DNA of 64,000 nt, taken from assembly GCA_002698995.1 (NCBI GenBank), contig PAAX01000012.1:183776-247775 (forward strand). Reading direction: 5' to 3'. Position numbers and translations under genes: made by a program. The notes below the pieces were generated by a model. It saw only the letters and a program-made list of their open reading frames with translations. It made no database searches and had not been told where the DNA came from. This document shows, piece by piece, positions 9,717 to 18,585 of the stretch. Each line of letters begins with the position of its first letter. Position 1 is the first letter of the stretch. The DNA comes from Ignavibacteriota bacterium. Its GTDB lineage: Bacteria; Bacteroidota; Ignavibacteria; Ignavibacteriales; Melioribacteraceae.

Positions 9717-10978
9717 AAATATCCTATAATCAAATCCATTACGTTGGTTTTTGTCGGGCCGGTTTTTATTAAACTTCCATTTAACTTGTGAAAATTATAT
9801 GAATCATTCTGATCTAAATAACTATTTATCTCGGTACATATTTGATTATTAATATCATTGCTCGTTAATATTGCTCCTGCTGCTTCAGTTGGTCCATCCG
9901 TGCCGTCACTTCCCGCACTTGCGATCACGAAATTATGATTTGTATCCTTGAGTTCATTAAAAATTCTTAAAACTAATTCTTGATTCCTTCCCCCTTTCCC
10001 CTTTCCTTTTACTTTAACAGTCGATTCTCCTCCATAAATAAGGAGGGTATTTTTTTTGTTTATCATCTCTTGTGCAATTTGCTTTGATAAGATCTCAACT
10101 TCTCCGGAAATTTCTCTATTTACTATTATGTTATTATAACCAAGTTTTTCTGCCTCTAATTTAGCATTGATTAAAAGCCAGTCGTTATTTGCAATAATAA
10201 AATTCTTTACACTATTTTGTGGTTTTTCGTTTACGGTATCTTCAATAAGATAGTCAAGAATATCTTTGCTGAAATGTTTATCAATTTGATACTTGTTTAT
10301 GATTTCGAGAATTGTATTTATATTCGTTTGTTTATAGAATGTAGGACCCGAAGCAATAAACTCAAGTTTATCACCAATCACATCAGAGATAATTAGAGAA
10401 ATAGATTCAGCCGGATAAATAAAACAAAGAAGACCACCATTTTTAATCTTAGAAATCTTTTGTCTGATCGAATTAATTTCCGAAATATCAGCACCGGAGT
10501 TAATTAGAAATTTATTAAGCTCAATCCATTCGGCTAATTTTATTTTTTCTTTTAATACTTCTGCCAATACTGAGCCGCCGCCGGAAATTAAATTAATTAC
10601 TAGATCATTTTTATCTGCCCTTTTACATAAACTTAATATTTCATTTCCTGCAGTAAGACTTCTTTCGTCCGGATAAGGATGTGATGCTTCTATAACCTTA
10701 ACAATTTTTGTCTGTGATGAATGTCCCTCTTTAGTTACTGCAATCCCGGCAGTAATTCTGTTCCCTAAAATATTCTCTAAACATAAAGCCATTTCAGCAG
10801 AAGCTTTTCCAATTCCAACAACAAATATGTTTTTTATTTCATCTAGATTAAAAATGCTTCCACATATTTGAAGTATGTTTTCATTCAAAGAAATTTTTTC
10901 TGGGAAAATATTTCCGGGTTTTACAGATTCAATTGAGGAATGAATTATTTCAAGAATTTTTTCTTTGTCAGTTTTCAT
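9710..10978 (-). CDS. Glycerate 2-kinase (MOFRL/GckA type)
   Basis: Class II glycerate kinases phosphorylate D-glycerate with ATP to 2-phosphoglycerate, feeding it into glycolysis. The 422-residue length is typical. The N-terminal DUF4147 domain carries VVGIGKASAEMA and the glycine-rich LISGGGSVLAEV, and the C-terminal MOFRL domain contains GGESTVKVKGKGKGGRNQEL and SAGSDGTDGPTEAAGA. It stands alone, convergent with the barrel-protein operon and with a bidirectional terminator at its 3' end. No other glycerate or serine-cycle genes are nearby. Confidence 0.92.
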   Translation of the reverse strand: MKTDKEKILEIIHSSIESVKPGNIFPEKISLNENILQICGSIFNLDEIKNIFVVGIGKASAEMALCLENILGNRITAGIAVTKEGHSSQTKIVKVIEASHPYPDERSLTAGNEILSLCKRADKNDLVINLISGGGSVLAEVLKEKIKLAEWIELNKFLINSGADISEINSIRQKISKIKNGGLLCFIYPAESISLIISDVIGDKLEFIASGPTFYKQTNINTILEIINKYQIDKHFSKDILDYLIEDTVNEKPQNSVKNFIIANNDWLLINAKLEAEKLGYNNIIVNREISGEVEILSKQIAQEMINKKNTLLIYGGESTVKVKGKGKGGRNQELVLRIFNELKDTNHNFVIASAGSDGTDGPTEAAGAILTSNDINNQICTEINSYLDQNDSYNFHKLNGSLIKTGPTKTNVMDLIIGYLK

Positions 10979-11080
10979 ATTCTAAAATATGAAATAAATT
11001 ATTTAGTGAGGTTTGCAAAATAAAAAGTTGATGCCGTCGATTATAACTGTGACGGCATCGGTTGGGTGCAAATATGAAGC

Positions 11081-11338
11081 TTATTTTTTAATGTAAGTAT
11101 GAAACAATGATGTACTTACAACTTCAGTGAAAGTCTGGTATCCAAGTTCGTTCATTTTGTCAATCAGAGGTTGAGGAACAAATCCAGTTTTTAATACAAA
11201 AATTTCATCGCTTTGTAATTCTTCCATTTTAGAAAGAACAAAATTAAGAGGATGAATTCCTTTCATTAAATCCAACTGTGCATCATATTCGAATGCTGTT
11301 TTATTTTCCTTAACCCATTCGGGTGCTGTAAAAGTCAT
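11081..11338 (-). CDS. DUF2249 (TusA-like fold) protein
   Basis: An 85-residue protein with the DUF2249 pattern: PLNFVLSKMEELQSDEIFVLKTGFVPQPLIDKM is typical of this small TusA-like alpha/beta fold. The family's role is not known, but it repeatedly occurs beside DUF438 and hemerythrin proteins and nitrogen-oxide genes. It lacks the catalytic N-terminal Cys-Pro motif of true TusA sulfur carriers. It is downstream of the DUF438 gene with an 18-bp gap, so the two are an operon divergent from nirK. Confidence 0.8.
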   Translation of the reverse strand: MTFTAPEWVKENKTAFEYDAQLDLMKGIHPLNFVLSKMEELQSDEIFVLKTGFVPQPLIDKMNELGYQTFTEVVSTSLFHTYIKK

Positions 11339-11356
11339 AATGTTTATCCTTTGATT

Positions 11357-12583
11357 TTAATCGTAATTTAAAATTCTTCTTTCCCCTTCAAGCGATCTCA
11401 TTTCGGTTCCGTCCTGAGTAACTTCAAGAGTACCGAGATAGCTTTGCTCTTTATCTCTTAATGCATAATAAGAAATATGAACAAACTTACCTCTCATGTT
11501 AATCCAAAATTTAGCTGAGTTTTGTCTTCCTTCCTTAAAATCTGAAAGTATTTTCTCAACAATACCAACACTTGATGGAGGATGACAATGCTGCACAAGT
11601 CGCCCAATAATTGCTTTACTTCTTGCAAATATACTATCCGGTCCTTCTGAAAAGAATTTCACTCTATCATCTTTATCAACAAAAGTTAGATCAAATGGGA
11701 GTGTTTTAAATATTGATTCCAGTTCATCCAGAGAAAAAGATCCGGTTGATAATCTAATTCTATCATTGGATGTTTCTGTTTTAATTGGTTCTTCTCCTAC
11801 AGGAATCCATTCACTTTCCGGTACATAAAGAGCATAACCGTAATCATCACTTTGAGAATAAATCTGGTACCACTCAGTTTCAGTTAAAAGATCGATTGTC
11901 ATTGGAAGCAGAATATTTTCTTCTTTGTAAAACATTTCATTTACAGCATCAACCGCAGGTTTAACAAACTGACTGAATAATTTGCTTAGTTCATCATGGT
12001 TAACTTTTTCGATACTTTTAAGTGCACTGATTGCACACTTTATATAATTTCTAACTTCATCATCCTTAGCCCACATTACAACAGAAGGACCGGTGACATT
12101 ATTTTTTTCCAGAAAAGGGAAAATTAGATTTTCCTTTCTTAAGTAATGCTTATCCACATCCATTAATTCGTTTAAAAGATGCTTCATTTTCAGAAGTTCC
12201 TCAGAAGCATCATCGAAATCAGTTTTATCACTAGAATAAATTATTAGGCTTTCTAAAAGCTCGGTTCTTCTTTTTAAGTGTTTATTTTCAGTTAAAAAAG
12301 TATGAACCGGATGTCCAATTGGAAAATCAAATTTATTATCTTCATTTAAAATCCCTTTTATTGCATTTGAATGGACATCGCAGAATTGAATAATTTCTTC
12401 TTCAGGAATTCCCTCGTTTATTAATTCTTGCTCGGCGGTAATTACTTCTCCATGCGGAAGTACTTTCATCATTTCGGCTAACTCTTTTTTTGCTTCAACT
12501 ATATCTCTCCCTTCATGAATCTGGCGAACTATATCTTTGAATCCATTTATTCTTAACCGACTGTTATTTATTATTTCACTCAT
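11357..12583 (-). CDS. DUF438 / hemerythrin / PAS protein
   Basis: A 408-residue protein in the architecture of DUF438-domain proteins. Residues about 15-85 are DUF438 (IVRQIHEGRDIVEAKKEL), about 90-240 a hemerythrin-type HHE domain (HPVHTFLTENKHLKRR, HYLRKENLIFPFLEK, EENILLPM), and about 280-400 a PAS domain (LPFDLTFVDKDDRVKFFSEG, IGRLVQHCHPP). Hemerythrin domains bind di-iron and can sense or bind O2 or NO. Together with the divergent nirK operon, which contains another hemerythrin protein, this points to nitrogen-oxide or oxygen sensing. Regulatory or enzymatic output is unknown. Confidence 0.9.
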   Translation of the reverse strand: MSEIINNSRLRINGFKDIVRQIHEGRDIVEAKKELAEMMKVLPHGEVITAEQELINEGIPEEEIIQFCDVHSNAIKGILNEDNKFDFPIGHPVHTFLTENKHLKRRTELLESLIIYSSDKTDFDDASEELLKMKHLLNELMDVDKHYLRKENLIFPFLEKNNVTGPSVVMWAKDDEVRNYIKCAISALKSIEKVNHDELSKLFSQFVKPAVDAVNEMFYKEENILLPMTIDLLTETEWYQIYSQSDDYGYALYVPESEWIPVGEEPIKTETSNDRIRLSTGSFSLDELESIFKTLPFDLTFVDKDDRVKFFSEGPDSIFARSKAIIGRLVQHCHPPSSVGIVEKILSDFKEGRQNSAKFWINMRGKFVHISYYALRDKEQSYLGTLEVTQDGTEMRSLEGERRILNYD

Positions 12584-12715
12584 TTTGTTTTTCCTTTATA
12601 AACAGATAAAAAATTCTGATATAAAAAATAGAACAGTTTCTCTAGTTAAACAAGGAAAATCGAAATAGCGCAATTAATGATAAAAATGAAATACGACAAT
12701 AACTTCCGAAATAAC

Positions 12716-12744
12716 TTGACAATATATCTTTTGTTTTATATTTT
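12716..12744 (+). promoter_or_regulatory. Possible housekeeping-like promoter before nirK
   Basis: TTGACA at 12716-12721, a 17-base spacer and TATTTT at 12739-12744 resemble a classical sigma-70 promoter on the strand of nirK, about 140 bp before its start. Primary sigma factors of this phylum often prefer a different -33/-7 motif, so this is tentative. No clear FNR- or NnrR-type box was seen nearby. Confidence 0.3.
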
Positions 12745-12823
12745 GAAATCAGAAAAAATAATCCGATAATAAAAACCGCATTGCGGTATTTATTATGTTC
12801 ATTAAAAAGATGCTGTAGTCTAC

Positions 12824-12848
12824 TTAAATCCTCCCAGAGAGGATTTAA
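12824..12848 (+). promoter_or_regulatory. Leader hairpin or dyad upstream of nirK
   Basis: TTAAATCCTC at 12824-12833 and GAGGATTTAA at 12839-12848 form a perfect 10-bp dyad with a 5-base centre, ending 46 bp before the nirK ATG. It could be an RNA hairpin in the leader or an operator for a dimeric regulator. There is no following T tract strong enough for a terminator. A second dyad, ACCGCA-T-TGCGGT, is at about 12775-12788. Confidence 0.45.
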
Positions 12849-12894
12849 TTTTGAACTTAAATCGGACAAAGTATTCTTTAATTAAGAGGTAAAA

Positions 12895-14433
12895 ATGAAA
12901 AAATATATAAATCAATTAGTGATAATAAGTTTTGCAGCTAGTTTTATTTTCTTTTCTTCTTGCACAGAACATGAAGGGGAAGAAAAGCTTCCTGTAATTC
13001 ATGCAAAACTTACTCACGCACCAAATGTTCCTCCTCCAACAGGAAGAGATTACCCGGCTAAAGTTGTAGTTGATATGGAAGTAGTAGAATTAGTAGGAAA
13101 ATTAGCAGACGGAGTTGAGTATACTTTCTGGACATTCGGTGGAAAGGTACCGGGAGAATTTATCAGAATTAGAGAAGGAGATGAAGTTGAGTTTCATCTG
13201 CATAATCATCCTTCAAGCAAACTTCCGCACAATATTGATCTTCATGCGGTTACGGGTCCCGGCGGTGGAGCAGAAGCATCATTTACAACTCCTGGACATT
13301 CCTCCACGTTTAATTTCAAAGCATTAAATCCGGGATTATATGTTTACCACTGCGCAACAGCTCCGGTTGGTCTTCATATTGCAAATGGTATGTACGGATT
13401 AATTTTAGTTGAACCGAAAGAGGGTCTTTCAAAAGTTGACCGAGAATATTATGTAATGCAGAGTGAATTTTATACAGAAGGTTCTTATGGTGAGGAAGGT
13501 TATCAACCATTCAGTATGGAAAAAGCATTAGATGAGAATCCGGATTATGTAGTTTTCAACGGATCAGTTGGTTCTATGGTTGGCGATAAAGCGTTAAAAG
13601 CGGGTGTTGGAGAAACTGTTAGATTATATATAGGAAACGGCGGACCAAATTTGGTTTCTTCATTTCATGTGATTGGAGAAATTTTTGATCATGTTTACAC
13701 TGAAGGAGGAACAGCGGTTAAACAGAAAAATGTACAAACAACTTTAGTTCCGGCTGGAGGTTCCGCAATTGTTGAGTTTAAGATCGACGTTCCGGGAGAA
13801 TTCATTCTTGTAGATCACTCAATTTTTAGAGCATTTAATAAAGGAGCAATTGGTAAAATTGCCGTTGGTGGAAATGAAAATGAATCAATTTATTCCGGTA
13901 AAGTTAAAGAAGAAGTTTATACCGGAAAGAAGGAAAGTCTTGGAGCAATTAATCCATCAACAGGAAGATATAATTCAAATGCTGAAGAAGAAAAATATGT
14001 ACCTCAGTTTGCAGAATCAAACCAAGTTGATTATTCGGAATTAAGTAAATCAGCACAAGCCAGCAGAAAAAAGGAAGAAGGAAATACTGATATTCTTTCA
14101 TTTGGAAAACAGGTTTATACAACAACATGTTCAGCATGTCACCAAGCAGATGGAAACGGACTACCGAATGTATTTCCACCAATTAAAAACTCCGATTGGA
14201 TAGCTAAGAAAAATAAAGAAGAAGTAATTGATGCAGTAGCGGGAGGATTGAATGGCAAAATTACTGTAAACGGAAAAAGCTATAATAATATTATGCCTCC
14301 GCAGAATCTAAATGATAAACAACTTGCTGCAGTATTAACCTATGTTTATAAAGAAATGAACAAATCTTCAAAAACCGTTTCGGAAGAAGAAGTAAAAAAA
14401 TATCGAAATTCAAAAAGCATTACAGGAAACTAA
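12895..14433 (+). CDS. nirK: Copper nitrite reductase NirK fused to cytochrome c
   Basis: Reduces nitrite to nitric oxide in the periplasm. A lipoprotein-type signal (FFSSCTEH, C23) is followed by two cupredoxin domains. Copper ligand regions are visible: [10 protein letters not shown], the type-1 set [18 protein letters not shown], and [13 protein letters not shown] in the second domain with [13 protein letters not shown]. After a linker, a C-terminal c-type cytochrome domain (about 395-495) carries the haem motif CSACH at 412-416 and a likely Met ligand in NIMPPQ. The fused haem domain would deliver electrons directly to the type-1 copper. It is first in a seven-gene run with nirV, SCO, RIC and others, and divergent from DUF438/DUF2249. 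Confidence 0.95.
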   Translation: MKKYINQLVIISFAASFIFFSSCTEHEGEEKLPVIHAKLTHAPNVPPPTGRDYPAKVVVDMEVVELVGKLADGVEYTFWTFGGKVPGEFIRIREGDEVEFHLHNHPSSKLPHNIDLHAVTGPGGGAEASFTTPGHSSTFNFKALNPGLYVYHCATAPVGLHIANGMYGLILVEPKEGLSKVDREYYVMQSEFYTEGSYGEEGYQPFSMEKALDENPDYVVFNGSVGSMVGDKALKAGVGETVRLYIGNGGPNLVSSFHVIGEIFDHVYTEGGTAVKQKNVQTTLVPAGGSAIVEFKIDVPGEFILVDHSIFRAFNKGAIGKIAVGGNENESIYSGKVKEEVYTGKKESLGAINPSTGRYNSNAEEEKYVPQFAESNQVDYSELSKSAQASRKKEEGNTDILSFGKQVYTTTCSACHQADGNGLPNVFPPIKNSDWIAKKNKEEVIDAVAGGLNGKITVNGKSYNNIMPPQNLNDKQLAAVLTYVYKEMNKSSKTVSEEEVKKYRNSKSITGN

Positions 14434-14434
14434 A

Positions 14435-15214
14435 TTGTTAAAGTTATTAATCATGTTAACATTTACAGCGCTAACGGTCTTTGGACAGAAGAATACGGTT
14501 CCTAAGGAAATGATTTTAGTTAATGGGGGAATCTATACTCCTCTTTATGTAAATGATACAACATCACAAAATGTAGAAGTAAAACCATTTCTGCTCGATA
14601 AATACGCAGTTACTAATAGAGATTTTTTAGAGTTTGTAAAAGCAGTACCAAAATGGAAAAGATCATCAGTAAATAAATTATTTGCAGATGAAAATTATCT
14701 CTCCTTTTGGAAAGCAGATTTTGAAATAGGAGAAAATGTAAATCCAAATGCGCCGGTAGTAAATGTAAGCTGGTTTGCTGCAAAAGCTTATGCCGAGTGG
14801 AAAGGGAAAAGACTTCCAACAGTGGCAGAATGGGAAATTGCAGCTCAAGCAGATTCCAAATCCAAAGAAGGATATATGAATCAAGAATTTGTAAATCTTA
14901 TTCTTAAGTGGTACTCGGTTCCTTCAAGTAAAAATTTACCCGAAGTCGGTTCAACTTATAAAAATTATTATGGATTATATGATATGCATGGATTGATTTG
15001 GGAATGGACTTCGGATTTTTTTAATGCACTTGTCAGCGGCGAATCAAGAGGAGATAACGGAATTAATAGAAACTTATTTTGCGGAAACGGTTCGGTTGGT
15101 GCTACAGATTATAAAAATTATCCCGCTTTTATGCGGTTTGCTCTTAGAAGCAGCTTAAAAGCAAATTACACCACAGCAAATCTAGGTTTTAGATGCGCAA
15201 GGGACATTAAATAG
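14435..15214 (+). CDS. nirV: NirV-like formylglycine-generating-enzyme-fold protein
   Basis: A 259-residue exported protein with an FGE-sulfatase (SUMF1-like) fold: ILVNGGIYTPL, FLLDKYAVTNRDFLEFV, NAPVVNVSWFAAKAYAEWKG, KRLPTVAEWEIAA, GLYDMHGLIWEWTSDFF and the ending LGFRCARD. NirV proteins of this fold are regularly encoded next to nirK, though their exact role is unsettled; a NirK maturation function is often proposed. Catalytic cysteines of true sulfatase activators are not apparent. The TTG at 14435 gives a proper signal peptide and starts two bases after the nirK stop; an in-frame ATG at 14453 would shorten the signal. Confidence 0.85.
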   Translation: MLKLLIMLTFTALTVFGQKNTVPKEMILVNGGIYTPLYVNDTTSQNVEVKPFLLDKYAVTNRDFLEFVKAVPKWKRSSVNKLFADENYLSFWKADFEIGENVNPNAPVVNVSWFAAKAYAEWKGKRLPTVAEWEIAAQADSKSKEGYMNQEFVNLILKWYSVPSSKNLPEVGSTYKNYYGLYDMHGLIWEWTSDFFNALVSGESRGDNGINRNLFCGNGSVGATDYKNYPAFMRFALRSSLKANYTTANLGFRCARDIK

Positions 15215-15223
15215 GAGAACAAA

Positions 15224-15880
15224 ATGAAAACGTACATAACACTTTTTGGATTAGTATTATTTTTAGCAGCTGCCGGATATTTAGCTTTTGCTGAAAATAC
15301 AACAGAAAAAGAACCTCAAGAAAAACCAAAAAAAGAATCATCATGCTGCAGCTCTGAACACATGGGAACAGATTCGTTTACAGAAAATTCACTTTACCAA
15401 TTAAACTCAAAATGGAAAAATCAGTTTAATAATGATGTGGAATTGAAAGATTTAAAAGGGAAAATAAATGTTATCTCAATGATTTTTGCAAACTGCAGTT
15501 ATGCTTGCCCGATTCTAGTAAATGATATGAGAAAGATTGAATCTGCTTTAAGTAAAGATGAATTAAGAAATGTTCAGTTTACACTTATAAGCATTGATCC
15601 GGAAAGAGATACTCCAAAAAGATTAAAACAATTTGCAGAAGATCAAAATCTTAACTTAGCCAGATGGAAACTCCTTACAGGTTCCAGAAGCGATATTGAC
15701 GATTTTGCAGTTCTATTGGGATTCAGATACAAAAAAGAAAATGACGGTTCATATTCTCATTCAAACATAATAACTCTTTTGGATGAAGAAGGAGAAATTA
15801 TTCATCAACATGTTGGGCTGAACGAAGATGTAACGGAAACAATTTCTCTGATAAAAGAAAAAGTAAATAAAGGAGTATAA
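15224..15880 (+). CDS. SCO1/SenC/PrrC family copper chaperone
   Basis: A 218-residue membrane-anchored thioredoxin-fold protein. The N-terminus has one hydrophobic helix ending YLAFAEN. The copper-binding CxxxC is C91-S-Y-A-C95, and the matching histidine lies in GSYSHSNII. A second cysteine pair, SCCSSEH near residue 40, could be an extra metal site. SCO proteins insert copper into Cu-A centres or reduce thiols. Here the operon partner suggests copper supply to NirK, or to an oxidase or NO reductase. A GGAGA site precedes the ATG. Confidence 0.92.
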   Translation: MKTYITLFGLVLFLAAAGYLAFAENTTEKEPQEKPKKESSCCSSEHMGTDSFTENSLYQLNSKWKNQFNNDVELKDLKGKINVISMIFANCSYACPILVNDMRKIESALSKDELRNVQFTLISIDPERDTPKRLKQFAEDQNLNLARWKLLTGSRSDIDDFAVLLGFRYKKENDGSYSHSNIITLLDEEGEIIHQHVGLNEDVTETISLIKEKVNKGV

Positions 15881-15882
15881 AA

Positions 15883-16629
15883 ATGTATATAAAATTTTCT
15901 GAAAGAGCGGGTGAACATTATTTACTTAAAGATTTTCTAAATTCGGATCCAAGCTCAATTTCTGTATTTCAAAATTATGGAATTAATTACAGCTGCAACG
16001 GAGACAAAACCTTAAAAGATGTCTGTACAGAAAATGGAATTGATATGAATGAGGTTTATTTGAAACTGACCGAAGCCGGTAAAAAAGATAGTGAAGAAAT
16101 TGAAAAATTCTATAAATGGGATTTGAGAAAATTAACTGATTACTTAATTGAAACACATGAAACGGAAATTAAACAAGGAGCGTTTTCAATCAGTAAAAAT
16201 CTTGAAAAAACATCAACCACTTTTGGCAGTGATTTTAAAGAACTTAAAGAGATTGAATCAACTTTTACACAAATGCTGAAAGAAATTTTAAATCATATAA
16301 ATAATGAAGAGAAATTTTTATTTCATGTAATAAGATATTTGGTCGATTGTAAAAAGTTTGATGAAAAACCGAGAATCAGCGGATTTAAAACAGTTAAAAA
16401 TCCTATATCGAAAATGGAATCGGACCACACTAAAAGTGATGAAAATTTACTAAGAATAAAATCACTTATTAAGGAATTAGAAATAAATAATGAAATCCCT
16501 TCAGAAATAATTTCTCTAATTGAAGAGATAAAAGAATTTGATAAAAAATTTCAGTTTCATCTTCACATAGAAAACAATATTCTCTTTCCAAAAGCAATTG
16601 AGCTTGAAATTGAACTTTTAAAAAATTGA
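15883..16629 (+). CDS. ric: Iron-sulfur cluster repair di-iron protein (RIC/ScdA/YtfE)
   Basis: RIC proteins repair iron-sulfur clusters damaged by NO and reactive oxygen in the cytoplasm. The ScdA N-terminal domain (about 1-65) shows SISVFQNYGINYSCNGDKTLKDVC with its conserved Cys. The hemerythrin-like domain (about 75-245) supplies histidines and glutamates in LIETHETEIK, HINNEEKFLFHVI, SDHTKSDENLLRI and HLHIENNILFPKAIELE. It starts two bases after the SCO stop with an AGGAG site. Placement in the nirK operon fits protection against NO produced by the pathway. Confidence 0.93.
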   Translation: MYIKFSERAGEHYLLKDFLNSDPSSISVFQNYGINYSCNGDKTLKDVCTENGIDMNEVYLKLTEAGKKDSEEIEKFYKWDLRKLTDYLIETHETEIKQGAFSISKNLEKTSTTFGSDFKELKEIESTFTQMLKEILNHINNEEKFLFHVIRYLVDCKKFDEKPRISGFKTVKNPISKMESDHTKSDENLLRIKSLIKELEINNEIPSEIISLIEEIKEFDKKFQFHLHIENNILFPKAIELEIELLKN

Positions 16630-16644
16630 GAAACTGGAGAATTA

Positions 16645-17100
16645 ATGTTTACTACAGTAAGATATTTTGTAAAAACCAGCATAATCTTTTTAGCACTTGG
16701 AATTTTAACCGGTCTTTATATGACTTATACTAAATACATTACCGGCGAAGGATTCAGCTATGATATTCAAACTGCTCATACTCATATTATTCTTGTCGGT
16801 TCCGTTATGATGATGATAATGGGAGTTGCAATTTGGTTTTTCCCAAGACCACAGAAAGATGATAAAAGATATAATCCCGATTTAGTTATGGTAGTTTATT
16901 GGCTAATGGCTTCGGCTACTTTTGGCAGATTTGTATTTCAAATGCTGAAAGGTTTTTTCTTAATTGATTTATTAAATATTCTTATTGCTGCTGCATCTTT
17001 TCTCCAAGTTGCCGCAATGATGCTCTTCTTTCACCAGATATGGGGAAGAATAAGACCTCTCGGAAGCCAGATTAGAGAGGCAAAGGGAGAAAAATTTTAA
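16645..17100 (+). CDS. Four-helix membrane protein resembling haem-copper oxidase subunit I fragment
   Basis: A 151-residue protein with four predicted membrane helices: TSIIFLALGILTGLYMTY, HIILVGSVMMMIMGVAIWFF, LVMVVYWLMASATFGRFV and LLNILIAAASFLQVAAMML. The TAHTHIILVG segment and flanking FFPRP resemble the haem-ligand helix II region of cbb3/NO-reductase-like subunit I proteins, but it is far too short for an oxidase and lacks the catalytic histidine cluster. It lies in the nirK operon between ric and a cupin gene. A role in quinol or haem electron transfer is plausible; function is not established. Confidence 0.65.
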   Translation: MFTTVRYFVKTSIIFLALGILTGLYMTYTKYITGEGFSYDIQTAHTHIILVGSVMMMIMGVAIWFFPRPQKDDKRYNPDLVMVVYWLMASATFGRFVFQMLKGFFLIDLLNILIAAASFLQVAAMMLFFHQIWGRIRPLGSQIREAKGEKF

Positions 17101-17125
17101 TAATTATAAAACTAAGGAGTGTAAA

Positions 17126-17458
17126 ATGTCAGCACAAATTATTGATGAAAATAATGTAACGGTTAACAAGTTAAATGAACAGATAGATTATCAGCCAAGC
17201 GGAATTGTAAGCAGACAAATAATCAAGAAACCGAATGGAAATATTACTCTATTTGCATTTGATAAGGGAGAATCTTTGACCGAACATACTTCGCCTTTTG
17301 AAGCTGTTGTATATCTGCTTGAAGGGGAAATGGAAATTAAAATTGGAGGAAAACCATATAATGTAAAATCAGAAGAAATAATTATTATGCCTCCAAATAT
17401 TGCTCATGGATTGGTTGCACTTGAAAAATCTAAAATGCTGTTGACTATGATTAAGTAA
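17126..17458 (+). CDS. Cupin-domain protein
   Basis: A 110-residue single-domain cupin. Cupin motif 1 appears as GESLTEHTSPFEAVVYLLEGEMEI and motif 2 as IMPPNIAHGLVALE. The usual second histidine of motif 1 is not conserved, so metal binding may be altered. No N-terminal regulator domain is present. The start follows AAGGAGTG, and the gene continues the nirK operon after a 25-bp gap. Such small cupins near NO genes may sense or detoxify reactive species; this is inference from context. Confidence 0.8.
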   Translation: MSAQIIDENNVTVNKLNEQIDYQPSGIVSRQIIKKPNGNITLFAFDKGESLTEHTSPFEAVVYLLEGEMEIKIGGKPYNVKSEEIIIMPPNIAHGLVALEKSKMLLTMIK

Positions 17459-17491
17459 TATTTTTGAAATCAATGAATTGAAAGCAGTTGT

Positions 17492-17884
17492 ATGGAAAGT
17501 AAAAATAAAAATGAACTTCCTATAATTTATTCATGCTCGGGCACCAGTAATGTAGCACAATTAGCAAATGATATTGCTGTAAAGATAAATGAAGAAGAAA
17601 TTGCAGAAATGTCTTGTATTGCCGGTGTTGGCGGAAAAGTAAAACCGCTGGTTAAAAAGGCGCAATCGGGCAGACCTATAATTGTAATTGATGGATGCCC
17701 GTTAAATTGTGCAAAAGCATGTTTAAATAATGTTGATGTTGAACCTGATAAGCATATTGTACTTACCGATTATAATCTTAAAAAGAAATTCAATTCAAAA
17801 TTAAGATTGGAAGATGAGGAAGAACTTTATAATAAAATAGTAGAAGAAACAAAAATGATTTATCCTTTGACAGAGGAAGTATAA
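17492..17884 (+). CDS. DGC-domain putative zinc-binding protein
   Basis: A 130-residue cytoplasmic protein of the DGC family, named for the motif seen here as IDGCPLNCAKACL at about 70-82. Further cysteines, IIYSCSGTSN near 10 and EMSCIAGVGG near 42, complete a likely metal-binding set. The biochemical role is not settled; family members often neighbour denitrification or anaerobic-metabolism genes. Last gene of the nirK run, followed by a hairpin terminator. Confidence 0.85.
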   Translation: MESKNKNELPIIYSCSGTSNVAQLANDIAVKINEEEIAEMSCIAGVGGKVKPLVKKAQSGRPIIVIDGCPLNCAKACLNNVDVEPDKHIVLTDYNLKKKFNSKLRLEDEEELYNKIVEETKMIYPLTEEV

Positions 17885-17886
17885 AA

Positions 17887-17927
17887 AATGCCGCTAATCC
17901 AATTTAATATTTTGGAATAGCGGCATT
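17887..17927. terminator. Hairpin between convergent operons
   Basis: AATGCCGCTA and TAGCGGCATT form a 10-bp stem, extended by TCCAA/TTGGA across one mismatch. It ends the nirK-cluster operon, and on the other strand the sigma-factor operon. Confidence 0.75.
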
Positions 17928-17936
17928 CAAATAAAA

Positions 17937-18575
17937 TTAATCCCATCTTAAATATTTGCTTTCACCGGTTAATTCTCTAACTCTTCTGTTTACAATTTCA
18001 TCTTTGTTTTTCTTTCTGGCTTCAAGAGAAGTTTTCAATTCTTTTAATTTCTTCTCTAAGCTCTCAACTTCTCTTTTCTTATCTTCCTCTTTTAAGTCGA
18101 ATAAAACATTCAGCTTTGATTTCAAATCAGATTTAATTTTATCTTTCTGATTATCTGAAGCATTTTTATATTGAATTGACAAAGCTTCTGTTTCTATTTC
18201 AAGACCAATAATTTTATCTTCTCTTTCGTTCTCCTTTTTATTAATTAGTTTTTCTGATCCGGGAAAATCAACAAAAGAAAATCTAAATCTCTTTCTATTA
18301 AGAAGCTCATAATATTTCATCTTATCTGCTTCTTTAATTTCCTTTAGAAGTTTGATTTCCTTATCGGAAAAATTCTTCAATGCGGTTGATTCATCTTTTT
18401 CATCCATACCAAATAATTCTAATGGATTTAAAGGTGCAGGTGGATCGGGAATCACAAATCCGCGTACAGAATTTTTGATAGAGTCGGCATATTCTCTGTA
18501 TACATCGGCATCTTTCAAATAAACTTGTGCCGATACTGTGACGGTAAAAATTAATAATAAAATTGTCTTTTTCAT
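17937..18575 (-). CDS. Secreted charged coiled-coil protein, possible periplasmic stress sensor
   Basis: A 212-residue exported protein with signal peptide MKKTILLLIFTVTVSAQ. Residues 110-205 are very rich in Lys and Glu and predicted coiled coil, with no cysteine. The layout (ECF sigma, membrane anti-sigma, secreted helical protein) resembles CpxP/Spy-like or heavy-metal-sensor arrangements, but I see no LTxxQ motif. It is the last gene in the operon, 10 bp after the anti-sigma candidate. Function is inferred from context only. Confidence 0.65.
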   Translation of the reverse strand: MKKTILLLIFTVTVSAQVYLKDADVYREYADSIKNSVRGFVIPDPPAPLNPLELFGMDEKDESTALKNFSDKEIKLLKEIKEADKMKYYELLNRKRFRFSFVDFPGSEKLINKKENEREDKIIGLEIETEALSIQYKNASDNQKDKIKSDLKSKLNVLFDLKEEDKKREVESLEKKLKELKTSLEARKKNKDEIVNRRVRELTGESKYLRWD

Positions 18576-18585
18576 TTTGTTACCT

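Noticed and set aside
12642..12869. Minus-strand reading frame of 75 codons with a hydrophobic stretch, in the nirK upstream region
   Set aside because: Starts at TTG without a ribosome-binding site, has low-complexity AT composition, and overlaps the nirK leader dyads and possible promoter.
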